Notes: generated from the sequence alone by a model not told the origin. Shown: positions 45,469 to 57,238, counted from the first letter of the stretch. The stretch: DNA of 64,000 bases from Alectoria sarmentosa (GCA_009733775.1 WOGZ01000014.1:1-64000); one strand, 5' to 3'. Numbers and translations are program-made.

Positions 45469-47337
45469 ATGGACCCTCTTTCCGTAATAGCAGGCGTTGT
45501 AGGCATCGCGACTGCCGCGCTGCAAAGCTCGATCGCACTTCACGATGTCCTCAAGGCCATTCAAAACGCTCCTCGCGATATCAGGAAGCTGTCCGACGAG
45601 ACCAAAGACCTGTCTTCCATTATCGCGTTGTTGCAATCAACGCTCGAAGACGAGGACAATAAACAAGCACTGCGGAAAAACGATCGTATCATCAACTCGC
45701 TGGAACAGCTGAAAGGTCCTCTGAAAGCCTTTTCGGCAATAAATAAGAAGATTGAGAATACTCTGAAGCCGTATCTCAAGTTGACAGATGATGGGAGGAG
45801 TTGGAAGATCTCGGACTTGAAATGGCTGTGGGCTAGGGGCGACATCAATCAGCTTTTAGACGGCTTTCAGCGTAGCAAGCAGACGCTCAACCTCTTTATG
45901 AGTAATGTGACTATGTAAGCCCTCCATTTGCACACAAAACAGACGCCGGGATAATTTTGAAATTCTGATGCCCGCAAAAGGCAGTGCACACTTCTTCTCA
46001 CCGGCTATGACAATGACTCCCGACCGGAGAGACCAACGATAGATCGCCAAGACTCTACAAACACGAATGCCGGTGGCGCGCTAAGGAGGTACGTGGCCGA
46101 AACGCTCGATGGGGCATCAGAGGGCTCATTCGAGACGGGACGAGACAAGAAGTACGACGCAGCAACTCAGCCGTTCGAGAATCGGGTCGCCACGGTGGAC
46201 ATCACCAAACGCATGGAGAAGCTTAGCCTTCAACGAATAGCCCTCTTCGACGCCGCTAAAGACGGACAGCACGAAATTGTCAAACTGCTGCTCCAAGACG
46301 GCGTCGACGTCAACGTGATAGCCCGAGACGGCCAAACAGCCTTGCATCTCTCCGCCGAATACGGCCACGAAGCTGTCACGCAAACCTTATTAAAACACGG
46401 CGCTAGTTTCGACCTGAGAATGCTCCCGGGCAAGGCCGACAAGAACGGGAATTGCCCAGGTGGCAGAGTTCCGCTGCACTACGCGGCACTGAACGGGCAT
46501 TTGGTCATCATCAATATACTACTAAGTCACGGAGCAGACGCTTCGCCGCAGAGCAACAATCTCAGGACCCCTCTACAAGAAGCGATAGCAGAGGCTCGTA
46601 CCAAGGCAGCCATGCTACTCATCAAGCGCGGTGCAAGCTTAACGGCATGCGACCATGAAGGCTGGACGCCATTGCATTGCGCCGCTTTCAAAAATAACCT
46701 CGATATCGTAAAGGCCCTCATTGCCAGTGGTGCTGATGTTGAGGCTAGAACATCCGATTGGAATGCCAAGGGTAATGAGCGTTGGCGACGTACCACCCCT
46801 CTCTTCCTGGCCGTGTGGAATGGTCAGATTGGTGTCGTGCAAGCGCTGCTGAGCGCCGACGCCGATCCTAGGGCGCATATCTCGGACGGCGCTACTTGTG
46901 TTCATGCTGCTGTTTATGGGAAGCGGAGGGGGCCTTGGATTGCCGGAATGCTACTTGATGCGGACGCGGAGCGAGATGGCGGACATGATATTGCGCTGAT
47001 CAATATGAAGAAATTGGACGGTAACACCGCGCTACACGTTGCGGCTGCCAAGGGTCAGGAGGATATGGTGGAGTTGCTGTTGAAGAGGGGTGCCGATGTG
47101 GAGGCCCTGAATGGGCTTGGAAGGGACGTGCTACAGCATGCGAAAATGGCCAAGAGAAATGATGCCGTGGTGAGCGTGTTGGAAGAAAATATTGCCAGGT
47201 CGAAGAAGACAAAAGAGCTGAAAATGAAACGAAAGAGCAAAGGAGGCGGTCATGAGAACCTCGTTGTTGAACCAGCAAACACCACTGCTGAACCCACTAA
47301 ACGCGAGCGTAGCAGGCTACGCAACGCGGCTTGTTAA
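45469..47337 (+). CDS. Ankyrin-repeat protein with NLR-type N-terminal domain
   Basis: Two exons (45469-45914, 45981-47337) give 600 aa; the splice AT|G restores an in-frame link. The N terminus MDPLSVIAGVVGIATAALQ, followed by a helical stretch (RDIRKLSDETKDLSSIIALL), fits the fungal STAND-associated N-terminal domain (PigL_N/NACHT-associated class). About seven ankyrin repeats span roughly 235-530 (DGQTALHLSAEYGHEAVTQ, then EGWTPLHCAAFKNNLDIVK, then DGNTALHVAAAKGQEDMVE). The tail is very basic (KKTKELKMKRKSK), possibly nuclear. There is no NACHT or NB-ARC between the two parts, so this is a sensor-like architecture without the ATPase switch. Function unknown; intact. Confidence 0.85.
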
Positions 47338-48500
47338 ACACATCGATCCGACTCAGACATATCTTGAATCGGAACGAGTAGCTATTCAAGATTCGTTCCT
47401 GGGAGTGCGGCTTGGATCGGGCTAGGAGGTGTGGAGACCGGTTCTAGCCGCATTGGGAGAAAAGTGACAGCCCAGGTCTGATGAACGAAACTGCAAGACA
47501 TGTGTGATGTGGGAGTACGGCGTTTAATGCGGTTGACCTGTTGGATCGATCGATGTAAGGGCGCTTTTTATGATCTAAAACGAATTTCATATGCGTTGAA
47601 AGATAACCAAATGTGAAACCCTTCATTCTCGATTGTGAGATTTACGACGTTTAAAATAATTGATCTCATCGAATCAACGTGAGAGACTTTTTATGAGCTT
47701 GACGAAGCAGTTTTAATTTTGTTCCTCGTATCTCTAGAATTTCCATCGTCTTTTATACACTACGATATCGCACCCTTCGGATGACGTGATATAAAATCCG
47801 CAAAGCCCTTCCCCTCCCGATCGCCGGCATTTCCCCCCACAGTATCACAAGGTTGAGCAGAGAGTTTCGCTCTTGAATTGCGCGAGTACTCCTAACGCAG
47901 TCAACACTGCTAATATTACTCTGTAAAGAAATCCCATCTTCCTTCACTTCTCTCTCTCCAACCTCCCCAAAGCGTAGAGGAGATGAGGGTGACGGCTTTG
48001 GGGGCCCAGATTACTACTTCAGACCCCAAACCATGCATTCATTACAAACTCATACCCCAAACTATATTGAGTCATACCCCTACATATAAAAAAAAGGGGG
48101 GGGGGGTATGATTGGGTAATTTGTTGAAATTAGGGGTACGTTCAATTATTTGAGGGTTTGGCCTCGATCGTTCAGACAAATGAACACTCAGAGGCCTGGC
48201 TTGTACTGTAAAGGAAAAGTTTCGCGTTGTGACCCATACGATCGTGAATAGAAGAGATTATTTCCGCCCGCGATTCATATTTTGATGAGGAATATATTTT
48301 GATACCAGTGTGTGCTTGTCATGACTCCTTTTGTCTGACTTATTACTCCAACACTGACTCCTTCAATGCTAACAATTCTCGGCTCCATCACTGGACCTCC
48401 ATCTCCACAATCGCATCGATTCCAGCTCTGTCACGGCATACTCCGGGGTTTTTTTTTTGCAAACTCGGTGCCTTGGCTGAGTGAGTATATTGATTGATTC
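47338..48500. other. Intergenic, left flank of the LTR element
   Basis: No gene. A G homopolymer preceded by A (about 48,087-48,106) and the inverted CATACCCC / GGGGTATG text around it could fold into a hairpin. The last five bases (GATTC, 48496-48500) are the left target duplication of the retrotransposon. Confidence 0.5.
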
Positions 48501-48827
48501 TGTTGCGAGAACAGATTGCGGAGCGGAATAACTAATAGCCGAGTGGTTTCAATAGTAGTGGATTATGACTATAACTATGGTAATGATCGTGTTTAAACAA
48601 CATAAAGAGAAAAGCATGAAGGCGGTCATGATTCAATCTATATAAAACAAAGGGGCCCCGGAATCGAACCCAAACAATTATCGAATTCTTATAAATTCTC
48701 TATCGAAAAGTGGCGAACTTAAAAATATTATTTTCATAATCATTTATCGAATTCACATAATTTATATAAATCCTTTATATAGCACATATAAACGAGTTTA
48801 TTATTTAATAAATGAATTCAAATAACA
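48501..48827 (-). repeat. Left LTR (3' LTR of the minus-strand element)
   Basis: 327 bp, aligning without gaps to 54941-55267. Its first ~190 bp look unmutated; from about 48,690 inward it is AT-converted like the interior. A TATATAAAAC-like TATA text is shared by both LTRs. Confidence 0.9.
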
Positions 48828-49645
48828 TTTTCTTTTTATAAATTCATTTATTTCGATTAATAAAAGTTATATATATTCATTAATCGCCTGCATCGTTTAA
48901 AGAATTATTTAATTAAAAACTTAATGAGTATGTCTGCGATTTGATCGTTTATAAATATGAAATTTATAACAATTTTATTATTAATCAAGATTTTTCGCAT
49001 ATAATAATATTGAATATTGATATATTTAATGCGTTGATAATATTCAAGATTTTTAATGAAAACAAAATTATTTTTATTATCGTTGAATAAACGAATCGAA
49101 TCGTTTTTGAGAATTCAAAAATGTAATTTTTGAAATTATCATATAATTTATATTATTATTTTAATTATCTCGATGAAAGCGACGTATTTAATTTTAATAA
49201 TAAATATAATAACACTTTTTTATTTTTTATTACTTTAAATATAAATCGCTTAATTTTATAATAAAATATATTTATAAATGAATCTTTTATTCGCTTTATT
49301 ATTATTATAAACCGAATTTAAATAAACGATAAAGTGTTTTTTTTTATAAAATCGTAAATCATATTTAATAATATCGACGATATATTTAAATATTCAATTA
49401 ATTGCATTTAAATAACGCATAATAAAATTATAATAAAATTAATTTAATTTATCGATCGTAAAGATTAAATCAAATCGTGTATTAATTATAAAATATATAA
49501 AACTTTTAATGCGTTTTTGATAATTTAATTAATCAATGCGTTTTTCGTTGAAGCGCGTAATTTCGATTATTTTATATTAATCGAATAATATAACGATCGA
49601 AGTGCATTATTTCATTTTATATTTATAAAAAATCTTTTTAACGTA

Positions 49646-49888
49646 TTATAATTGATTAAAAATTAAGATAATAACGATATAATATATTTGAATATCGAAT
49701 ATTTTATCGATTAAATCGAAGTCTTTCATTTTGAAAAATGTTTTAATATCGTTTTTAATAATGTTTATTAAAATCTCGATTATAATGAAAATGAAAATAT
49801 CGTTAATATAAAAAACGATAATAATTAATTTTAAGTCTTTAATTCGAATATAAATACATTTATTCGAAAATATAAATTTGAATTTCAT
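49646..49888 (-). pseudogene. Reverse-transcriptase relic (copia)
   Basis: An 80-codon open remnant reads like the end of a copia RT palm: IIIVFYINDIFIF where active elements have a Y-x-D-D-x box, then FFKMKDFDLI matching the F-x-M-K-D-L-G motif. The first Asp of the box is Asn, the change expected from G-to-A mutation. Confidence 0.75.
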
Positions 49889-51290
49889 TTTAATAATGAT
49901 TTTTTCGAATTTTATATTTCAAATACGATGATTGTTTAAAATCGTATAATTTTTTTAATAAACGAAGCATTTTATTACTAATAACATTTAAATATTCGAA
50001 CGATATTATTATATAAATTTCATCATATAAATCGCTATTAAAATACGCGTTATTAACATTTAATTAATAAATCAATAAATTTAAATAAATTATTAAAACG
50101 AATAATAATTTTAATAATTTAAATTTGAAAATAAATGCGAACGTTTCATCATAATTTATTTTTTTCATTTATAAATATTCTCGAATAAATAATTTTATTT
50201 TATATTAATCGATGATTTTATCGAAATTGTATTTGATCTTAAACACTCATTTATAATTAATAAATTTACGTTTAATAAATAAATTATTAAGTTTTTAAAT
50301 ATCATTAATTATTAAATCGATGATTTGTTTAATAATAATAAACTTTCATTTAAGCGCATTAAATTCATTAATAATTTTTTTATAAATCGTAAACTCGATA
50401 TGTTATACGATGTGTGTTTGATTTTTGAAATTAAAGATTTTATCGAATTTCACACGATTATTCGCTTTATAAATACGCGACGATTTGATAAATATAATTA
50501 TAAATTTTATAAAGCGTCGTATATTGTTTTTTAATATAAAGATAAATGTTAAATTTATAATAATAACATTTAAGATTGAATTAAACTTAATTTGAGAAAT
50601 CGAAATTTCGATTATTCGACGTTTATTTGAAATTTTCGAACTCTCATCAATTGCGAGAAAAGAAGTTCTCTTATTATTATTATTTAATAAACGAAATTAT
50701 AAATCTTTTTCATAATAATTAAAGATTATTTGATGAAAATCTTTTTCTAATATTAATTCTCTTAAATCGTTATTTTATTCATTTATCGACGACGATATAA
50801 TGTTATTAATTGAAATTTTATCGTTCTTTTAATCATCGTCGTTATTAAATATATATTTGTTTATTATCTCGACGATATTATTAATAATATTATCGTTATT
50901 AAATAACATAAATGTTTTCTCTGCACGCACGAAATCGAATTTCGAAAATAAGTTTTTAAATAACAATTTCAATTCTTTTCGATATTCATAAAAAATTACA
51001 TTCGTAAATCATTTAAATCGATTTTTATCAAATCTATAAACACGATATTGAATTTTCAAATAATATTTAATATATATTTTTAAATAATTCACGTTATGCA
51101 ACTTGTTTCGTCGTTATTTCTTAAATAAAAACATTTTATATACACATTTAAACACTCTCTCATTATTGAGATTTAACATTATTTTCGTTTATTATTTTTT
51201 TAATGATTTATTCTTTTTAATAAAGAGTTTATTATAAATGTGACACGCGTATATTATCGTTTTTATTTAAAAAAAGAATGATAATTTCGA

Positions 51291-51506
51291 TTATATAAGC
51301 ATTGTTTTAATTATCGTAATCATTATTTTATTAAATCTTTTTAAGATTTTATTTTGATATGCGATATAAATAAAAATAAACTTTATATAAACATTCATAT
51401 CGCGTAATTTCTTTTCGATAATCTTATATTTTAATACATTATTAATATGAATGCACATTATTAATTTTTTATTTTCAATTAATAAATATTTAATCTCGTG
51501 AATCAA
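51291..51506 (-). pseudogene. Integrase relic (copia)
   Basis: A 71-codon minus-strand remnant whose text (YIAYQNKILKRFNKIMITII) matches in spacing the copia integrase segment T-P-x-Q-N-G-x-A-E-R-x-N-R after heavy G-to-A and C-to-T change. Tentative. Confidence 0.5.
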
Positions 51507-51815
51507 AAAATTATGAATTTCGATTTTAAATGCGATAAATTATATCATCGCTCATTTAATTATCTCATTAATAAACGATACGAAATATATATATTCTTTT
51601 TTAATGTTATCGATAGAAAATTGATTTTAAAAGTCGATATGCATTTTTATTATTGATATCGTAATCTTCACACGAAACTTTTTATTAATAATCTTGATCA
51701 TCTTCATAACATTATACACGTCGTAATCGAAATTTTTTGAAATTTTAAATCGATTCATTTCATGAGCATAAAGATATAAATTCTTTAATTTATATATTTT
51801 TAAATAATCAAATCA

Positions 51816-52103
51816 TTAATACATTAGCTCGAATATTATAAAAATAAAATGTTTACGTTTAAATAAAATCTTCATAATAATTACGATCGTTCGATCAATC
51901 GATATAAATGCTTTATCGAAATTATAATTAATTAATTCGTAAAAATCATTTTTCACATACTCAAAAGCGACGACATTATTTATTCTTTTATTAATAATTC
52001 GTATCATTTGATTATCGAAATATATTAAAAATTCACGTTTATTAAAAGCGATAATAAATAACAAATTGATTTTTATGTTCGATATATAAAATATATTTTT
52101 CAA
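51816..52103 (-). pseudogene. Protease / pre-integrase relic (copia)
   Basis: A 95-codon minus-strand remnant starting with FYISNIKINLLFIIAFNKR, the pattern of the copia pre-integrase region (x-Y-V-P-x-L-x-x-N-L-L-S-V). Consistent in order with the integrase and RT relics to its left. Confidence 0.6.
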
Positions 52104-52486
52104 AATTTGTGTTTAACGATCGACTCGTATATGAATATCGTTTATATTTTCACATAATAATTCGTCTTAATTATCGAATTTCATTACTTTATTATAATAA
52201 ATCATATTAACGAATAAATTTTTTTAAAATGTTATATAACGTGTGACTTTCGAGTCGATAATTCATTTAAGAATTTTAATAACATGTTTGCGATATATAA
52301 TCATTTAAACACATTTTTTGCGAAATATATCTTTCACATTATTATTCTCTTTTTTCGCTATAATAACGACTTTATTTTTTCGTTTAAAAAAACGAATTAT
52401 AAATTTATTAAAAGTTTTGCGATCATTTTTTAATTATGAGATATCATTTTTATTCGCCTTTTTTTCTTTTTTTTTAAAATTGAAAC

Positions 52487-54005
52487 TGTTGAAATATATT
52501 TAAAATAAATGAATTAATTATTCAAAATGTTTTTGAAACAAGTAATATATACAATATCGAAATTAAATAATTCGAAATACGAAGTGATTGAGATATCTTA
52601 AGAGTTAAATTTTGATACGTCTCTACAATCAAGCATATTAATTCATTAAAAAAATATATAATTATATATAAACCTTCTGACCTCACACCGTTTGATGTTT
52701 CGTTCATAAATCATTTAATCTCACATCGTTTGATGTTTCGTTTATAGGTCATTTGACTTCATATCGTTTGATGTTTCGTTCACAAACCATCTGATCTCAC
52801 ATCGTCTGATATTTCGTTCACAGACCGTCTAACCTCATATCGTCTAATGTTCGTTCACAAATCGTCTGATCTCACATCGTTTAATGTTTCAATTATAGAT
52901 TTTCTGACTTAAAAACATCGTGCAATCGACATTATTGCCTTCGATTGATCATTTTAATCGCGCTTTCGCTTCGTATTCTTCATTTTATGATATTAATTCG
53001 AAGTTAAATTCGAACGCTCGATATAATACACATTATTATATAATCGATCATATGTCTTATAAATAAATCTTTTAGTTTTATTTTTATTTTCATTTAGTGT
53101 AGCATTAACAATTGCGCTTTTTTTTTCGAATTCTTGAGTTTTTCTTTCTTTCTCTTCTCTTTTAAAAGCATATTTATCGTTTTTATAATCGTTATATTAA
53201 ACGTGATAGTTTAAATCTTGATTAGAAATTAAAAATGTTCGAGAAGGGTTATGAATAAGTTGAGAATTATTTATTTATCAGGCGTAAAGATAACGTTCGT
53301 CGTAATAATTCGTTTTTTAAATGTTTTGATGTGCGTAAAACAATCGAATATGATTTCGAAGTTCGTGTATTTAAAAATGTAAAATTCTTTTGTGAGGTGT
53401 ATAAATTCGTCGTCGTCGATAGGTCGAAAGATGATTTTAAGATGAAACATCATTTTGAAGACATAATTGAACTCGTTAAACGTAAGCTTTTATTTGATAA
53501 GATCATTAATAATGAATGTTATAACGTCGATCGTATTTGTAAAAGCTTTGTTTCATTTTATTAAGATTGTTAAGATAAGTAATTTAAGGGGTTTTTTTTG
53601 AATATATTTTTATAGCTTTTGTTTATATAATAGAGCATATATATCGATAAGTTATTCGACGTAATTATATTTATTGAGTTAACGTATAAGTGATTTGAAT
53701 GATAGATTTAATAAGATGCGTTGAGTCGACATTTTGCGTAATTTTGATAATATAGAAATAAAGATTTTTATTCGATAGTATTCGAAATTGCAAGTAGTAT
53801 ATATGCGTATATAATATTATTATAATAATATAAAATAGCAGTGTCAAAATAGCGTTAATATCAATCGCATAATCTGTTAAAATATATTTAAAATGAATAA
53901 ATTAATTGTTTAAAATGTCTTTGAGACAAGTAATATATATAGTATCGAAATTAAATGTTTCGAAATACGAAGTGATTAAGATGTTTTAAAGGCCAAATTT
54001 TAATA
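52487..54005. mobile_element. Nested 1.5-kb LTR-type element (TRIM-like)
   Basis: Two 131-bp direct repeats (52487-52617, 53875-54005) align without gaps, both starting TGTT and ending AT(A), with transition differences only in most columns. They are flanked by 5-bp GAAAC (52482-52486) and AAAAC (54006-54010), consistent with a target duplication. Total 1,519 bp, too short for a full pol gene. The interior holds a 38-bp tandem array and a 77-aa plus-strand ORF (53331-53564) of unknown nature. It interrupts copia gag right after the zinc-knuckle relic. Confidence 0.75.
52684..52911. repeat. 38-bp tandem repeat, six units
   Basis: Six consecutive units of about 38 bp with the core ATCGTTTGATGTTTCGTTCA; one unit is a base shorter. 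They lie inside the nested element just after its left LTR. The unit length is not a multiple of three, so it is not a coding repeat. Confidence 0.85.
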
Positions 54006-54008
54006 AAA

Positions 54009-54053
54009 ACAATTCGATTTATAATAATCTTTTTTATCACATTTAAAATATTT
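54009..54053 (-). pseudogene. gag zinc-knuckle relic (copia)
   Basis: The minus strand reads KYFKCDKKDYYKSNC, the spacing of a C-x2-C-x4-H-x4-C knuckle with the first Cys and the His now Tyr, each explained by one RIP-type transition. It marks the gag end and the orientation of the element. Confidence 0.7.
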
Positions 54054-54940
54054 AACGTTTACGAAATTATTATTTTTCGAGCGACCTTTTTAACCTTATT
54101 TATTATCACGATTTCTTTTTATATTAACGATATTTGAATTATCTTTGCGTTTAATATTTTATTTTATAATATAAAATTATTTTAAAATTAATGCTATAAT
54201 AAAAATATCGATTTAATTCAAAATATGTTTCGTTATATTATACTCGTTCTCTTAATATACATTTACGATCATAATCGTATAATATATATTCGATAATTTT
54301 ATATTCAATATGAGATTATAAATTTCATCGCTTAATTATTTTAAAATTATCATTATTTTATCAATTAATTCATCGTTGTTTTTAATATAATCGAAAAATC
54401 GTTATAATATAAATAATAAACGTTCTTTATCACTCACTTTATAAAATTATTTTAATTTATTTTATATATTCTTAAATGAGTTCATATTATTCATATAACT
54501 TTATTACGTTTTTTTCACATTGATAATTAATATAATAATTATTTAATAATTTATAAACATTCAATTATGTTCTTCTTTATTATTATTTAAACATTTTTTA
54601 ATATCTTTTATAATGCCTTATATGTCACGTTTTATAAAAAATATCTTATAAATTTAAATTTAATTATTATAATTATGAATCTTTAAAATAAACAATTTGA
54701 TATGTAAATATTTCAATAACGACTTATTCAAATCGTTTAAATCGATTTTTAACATTTATCTTTTTTTTTTTTGATAAATGTTATAAATTTTTCATTTAAC
54801 GAATTCGAATCTTATTTAATGATATAAAAACTTAATAACGTTATTTTTCGATCGATGAATATTATATCTCGTTTTATTGAGACGATAACGAGATCTCATT
54901 TAATAATTATTTAATAAATAAATTAATCGAATTTATAATT

Positions 54941-55267
54941 TATTGCGAGAATAAATTGCGAAGCGAAATAATTAATAATCGAATGATTTTAATAATAATA
55001 AATTATGATTATAATTATGATAATGATCGTGTTTAAATAACATAAAGAGAAAAGTATAAAGATGATCATGATTTAATTTATATAAAACAAAGGGGCCTCG
55101 AAATCGAACTCAAACAATTATCGAATTTCTATGAGTTCTTTATCGAAAAGTGGCGAACTCAGGGGTATTACTCTCATGATCATTTGCCGAACCCACATGA
55201 TCCACATGAGTCCTCCGTATGATACATATAAGCGAGTCTATTACCTAATGAGTGGGTCCAAACAACA
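54941..55267 (-). repeat. Right LTR (5' LTR of the minus-strand element)
   Basis: 327 bp. Here the pattern is the mirror image of the left LTR: the inner ~190 bp are AT-converted, while the outer ~130 bp (from about 55,135) keep normal composition. Confidence 0.9.
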
Positions 55268-55299
55268 GATTCCATTATCATCTTTCCTTTCGATCGTCG

Positions 55300-55640
55300 C
55301 CAAAGAAATTCCGAAGTCGTCTCCAAACCAAGACCCATCAAAACAGACTCCCTTCACCAAGGCGGAGTCCGCTCGCGGAGGTAACGTTGACCAAGACGGC
55401 GTTCTCTCACCACTACGGAGTAGGCGGAGTTGTATAACAGTAGAGTTCACCGAGGCGGAATCCTGCATCAAGGCGGAGCTTAGTCATCGCCGCGACGTAA
55501 AAATCCGCTGGTGCAAAACTCATCAAATTCCCGCACCGCCAAATCACCACCAAGTCTGCACCAAAAGTTCGCAGTCTCAAAACTAAACCAAGCCGGAGCT
55601 GCCAAACCATCACCAAAGCGGAGTTCCCACTACTCTACTC
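55300..55640 (+). repeat. Degenerate short repeats (CACCAAGGCGGAGT-type)
   Basis: Seven or more imperfect copies of a CACCAAGGCGGAGT-like unit with irregular spacing, directly right of the retrotransposon. Related in text to the array at 31,300-31,600. Confidence 0.5.
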
Positions 55641-56356
55641 TATGAGCAAATTGGTTCAACAGGATATGCAATCTGCCGGGATACGCAATGTAGGGTTAGG
55701 GCTTCTTCACCAATACTCCTACAACCATCAAGATTGTTTCAAACCCGATATAAATCACACGGAGAAAGATTGCTATCTCATGGCCAGCAACATCTGTACA
55801 TTCGAGAATCAAAATCACGGTCCTCTGGACTTGATAAGCTTCGAAGCGTATCGCGGTTTCTCCTCAAATATCTGTCAAGGCTTAGAGCGTAACCTCGCGA
55901 GTAATAGTTGAACTCATGGTGTTAATATCCGGCCCATTATCAAGACGAACGCAAGACTGTCCTTTGGAATCTAGGCTGACAAAGGGTTCGTCAATTATCT
56001 TAGGACGAAGGTCGCCAATGTGATTGCTTCAGGGTGAGACTTTGATCTTGATCCTGCGCTACAACACCATAGCCGTGCTTACGCGAATGCAGAGCGGCTA
56101 ATCAGGTTACAAAAGGTCCAATCAGAGAGCGAAATCGAACGCACAGCCACAAGCATTGCCCCATTTGAATCCGGCGGGTATAGATCGCCAAATCAAAGGC
56201 ATAATTTCTCTCCAGCCTTTGTCCGACTTCGCGTTCGAGGTTATAAGAAGTGAGATGCCTTCTTCTATTATTCCCAATCAAGCACTTGGAGTAAACTCTT
56301 AGCTTGCGCGATCCCTAAGGCTTATTGCTGTTTTTCTGCTCTCGTCGTTAATCAAA
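55641..56356. other. Intergenic, promoter of the secreted-protein gene
   Basis: No gene recognised. A TATAAG-type box at about 56,241 may serve the gene starting at 56,357. Confidence 0.4.
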
Positions 56357-56971
56357 ATGCAAGCCTCTTACCTTGCGTTTCTCGTCGCCTATATTTCTAT
56401 TACCTATGGCAATGTCTGTTTCGCCAACCCTCTCTTCGCTGCCAAAGCTGTAGCCCGATCTACAACGGCCAGCAACCTCTCTTTGAACGACCTGTCCGAC
56501 CCACCCGAACCCGTCTGCACCGAGCCCGATGCCCTCTCCACTTCCTCCAACGACCTCGGCACATTCTCCGGCGATTGTATAGCCGCCGCGAATACATTCT
56601 TCAACGCACCGCTGATAGCCCGAATACCATGGCACTGGAAAAGAGTTCCAGAAGGGCAGCCGCCTGGGCCAGGCTCCATGTTCCTGCCCTACGCCGCGGC
56701 GCCGAGAGGTTGTCGGATTCGATTGGATGTGCTGGTCGACCCTGATGCGGAGGACCAGTTCGCGCTGGTGCAGATTGCGGACGACTTCAGGCGACTCTTT
56801 ACCAAATGCGTGAGACCGAACCCGAGAGCACTGGCGGCGGGATACGTGCCGGTGGGGCCGAGGAGGGTGTTGAAGCTGTCGATCTCGCCTACGCCTATGA
56901 GTGGGTACGTGGAGGAGGGGGATCTGGTCTTGAATGGCACGAGGTTGCTGAATATTACGTCGCAGAGGTAA
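56357..56971 (+). CDS. Small secreted protein, 204 aa
   Basis: Single exon. The N terminus MQASYLAFLVAYISITYG is a clear signal peptide with likely cleavage near FANP. The mature part has four Cys, at about residues 53, 74, 119 and 152, and no other Cys, so two disulfides are possible. It carries a Pro/Gly segment (PEGQPPGPGSMFLPYAA) followed by RIRLDVLVDPDAEDQFAL and a C-terminal beta-rich part (RRVLKLSISPTPMSG). I recognise the general look of secreted proteins of plant-associated or saprotrophic ascomycetes but no named family. It lies about 1.1 kb from the large retrotransposon, a typical place for fast-evolving secreted genes. Intact. Confidence 0.75.
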   Translation: MQASYLAFLVAYISITYGNVCFANPLFAAKAVARSTTASNLSLNDLSDPPEPVCTEPDALSTSSNDLGTFSGDCIAAANTFFNAPLIARIPWHWKRVPEGQPPGPGSMFLPYAAAPRGCRIRLDVLVDPDAEDQFALVQIADDFRRLFTKCVRPNPRALAAGYVPVGPRRVLKLSISPTPMSGYVEEGDLVLNGTRLLNITSQR

Positions 56972-57238
56972 TTGAACTGTGATTTTGACGTGCAGTTGTT
57001 GTGGAGAGCATTCATATGATGTTTGTCAAAGCGAATATCTGTGCGGCTGGTGTATCTTTCTTTCCTCGTCGCTCAAAAGAGCGTTCAAAAAAAAGACTCA
57101 TTCAAAAAGCTCTCTCGATAGTGTGAAGGAATAAAAGCAGCTGCCGTATCTGCTTCAATGTTACCTGGGGGAGTAAGTTAGTGAGTCGTATAGAAAGTCA
57201 AACATCAGTAGCCATGATTCATGACCAGCCCTCACATA

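Larger units (their letters stand above)
48501..55267 (-). mobile_element. Ty1/copia-type LTR retrotransposon, 6.8 kb, RIP-degraded
   Basis: Complete element: 327-bp LTRs (48501-48827, 54941-55267) beginning TGTTG and ending AACA, with flanking 5-bp duplications GATTC (48496-48500 and 55268-55272). The interior is almost all A and T, but minus-strand relics keep the copia order gag, protease, integrase, reverse transcriptase. A gag zinc-knuckle relic sits at 54009-54053, integrase-like text near 51,300-51,500, and a reverse-transcriptase relic with a YINDI box followed by FKMKDFDLI at 49,646-49,888. Integrase before RT indicates Ty1/copia. No ORF is functional. A second element is nested inside gag. 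Confidence 0.9.

Noticed and set aside
48640..48690. TPsiC-like GGGTTCGATTCCGGGG on the minus strand
   Set aside because: It lies inside the LTR, is present (mutated) in the other LTR, and has no tRNA 5' half.
52684..52911. CRISPR-like array (regular 38-bp units)
   Set aside because: The units are contiguous tandem repeats without distinct spacers, in a fungal retroelement.
53331..53564. 77-aa ORF as a gene of the nested element
   Set aside because: Composition is that of AT-rich sequence and no gag or pol motif is visible; noted only within the nested-element entry.
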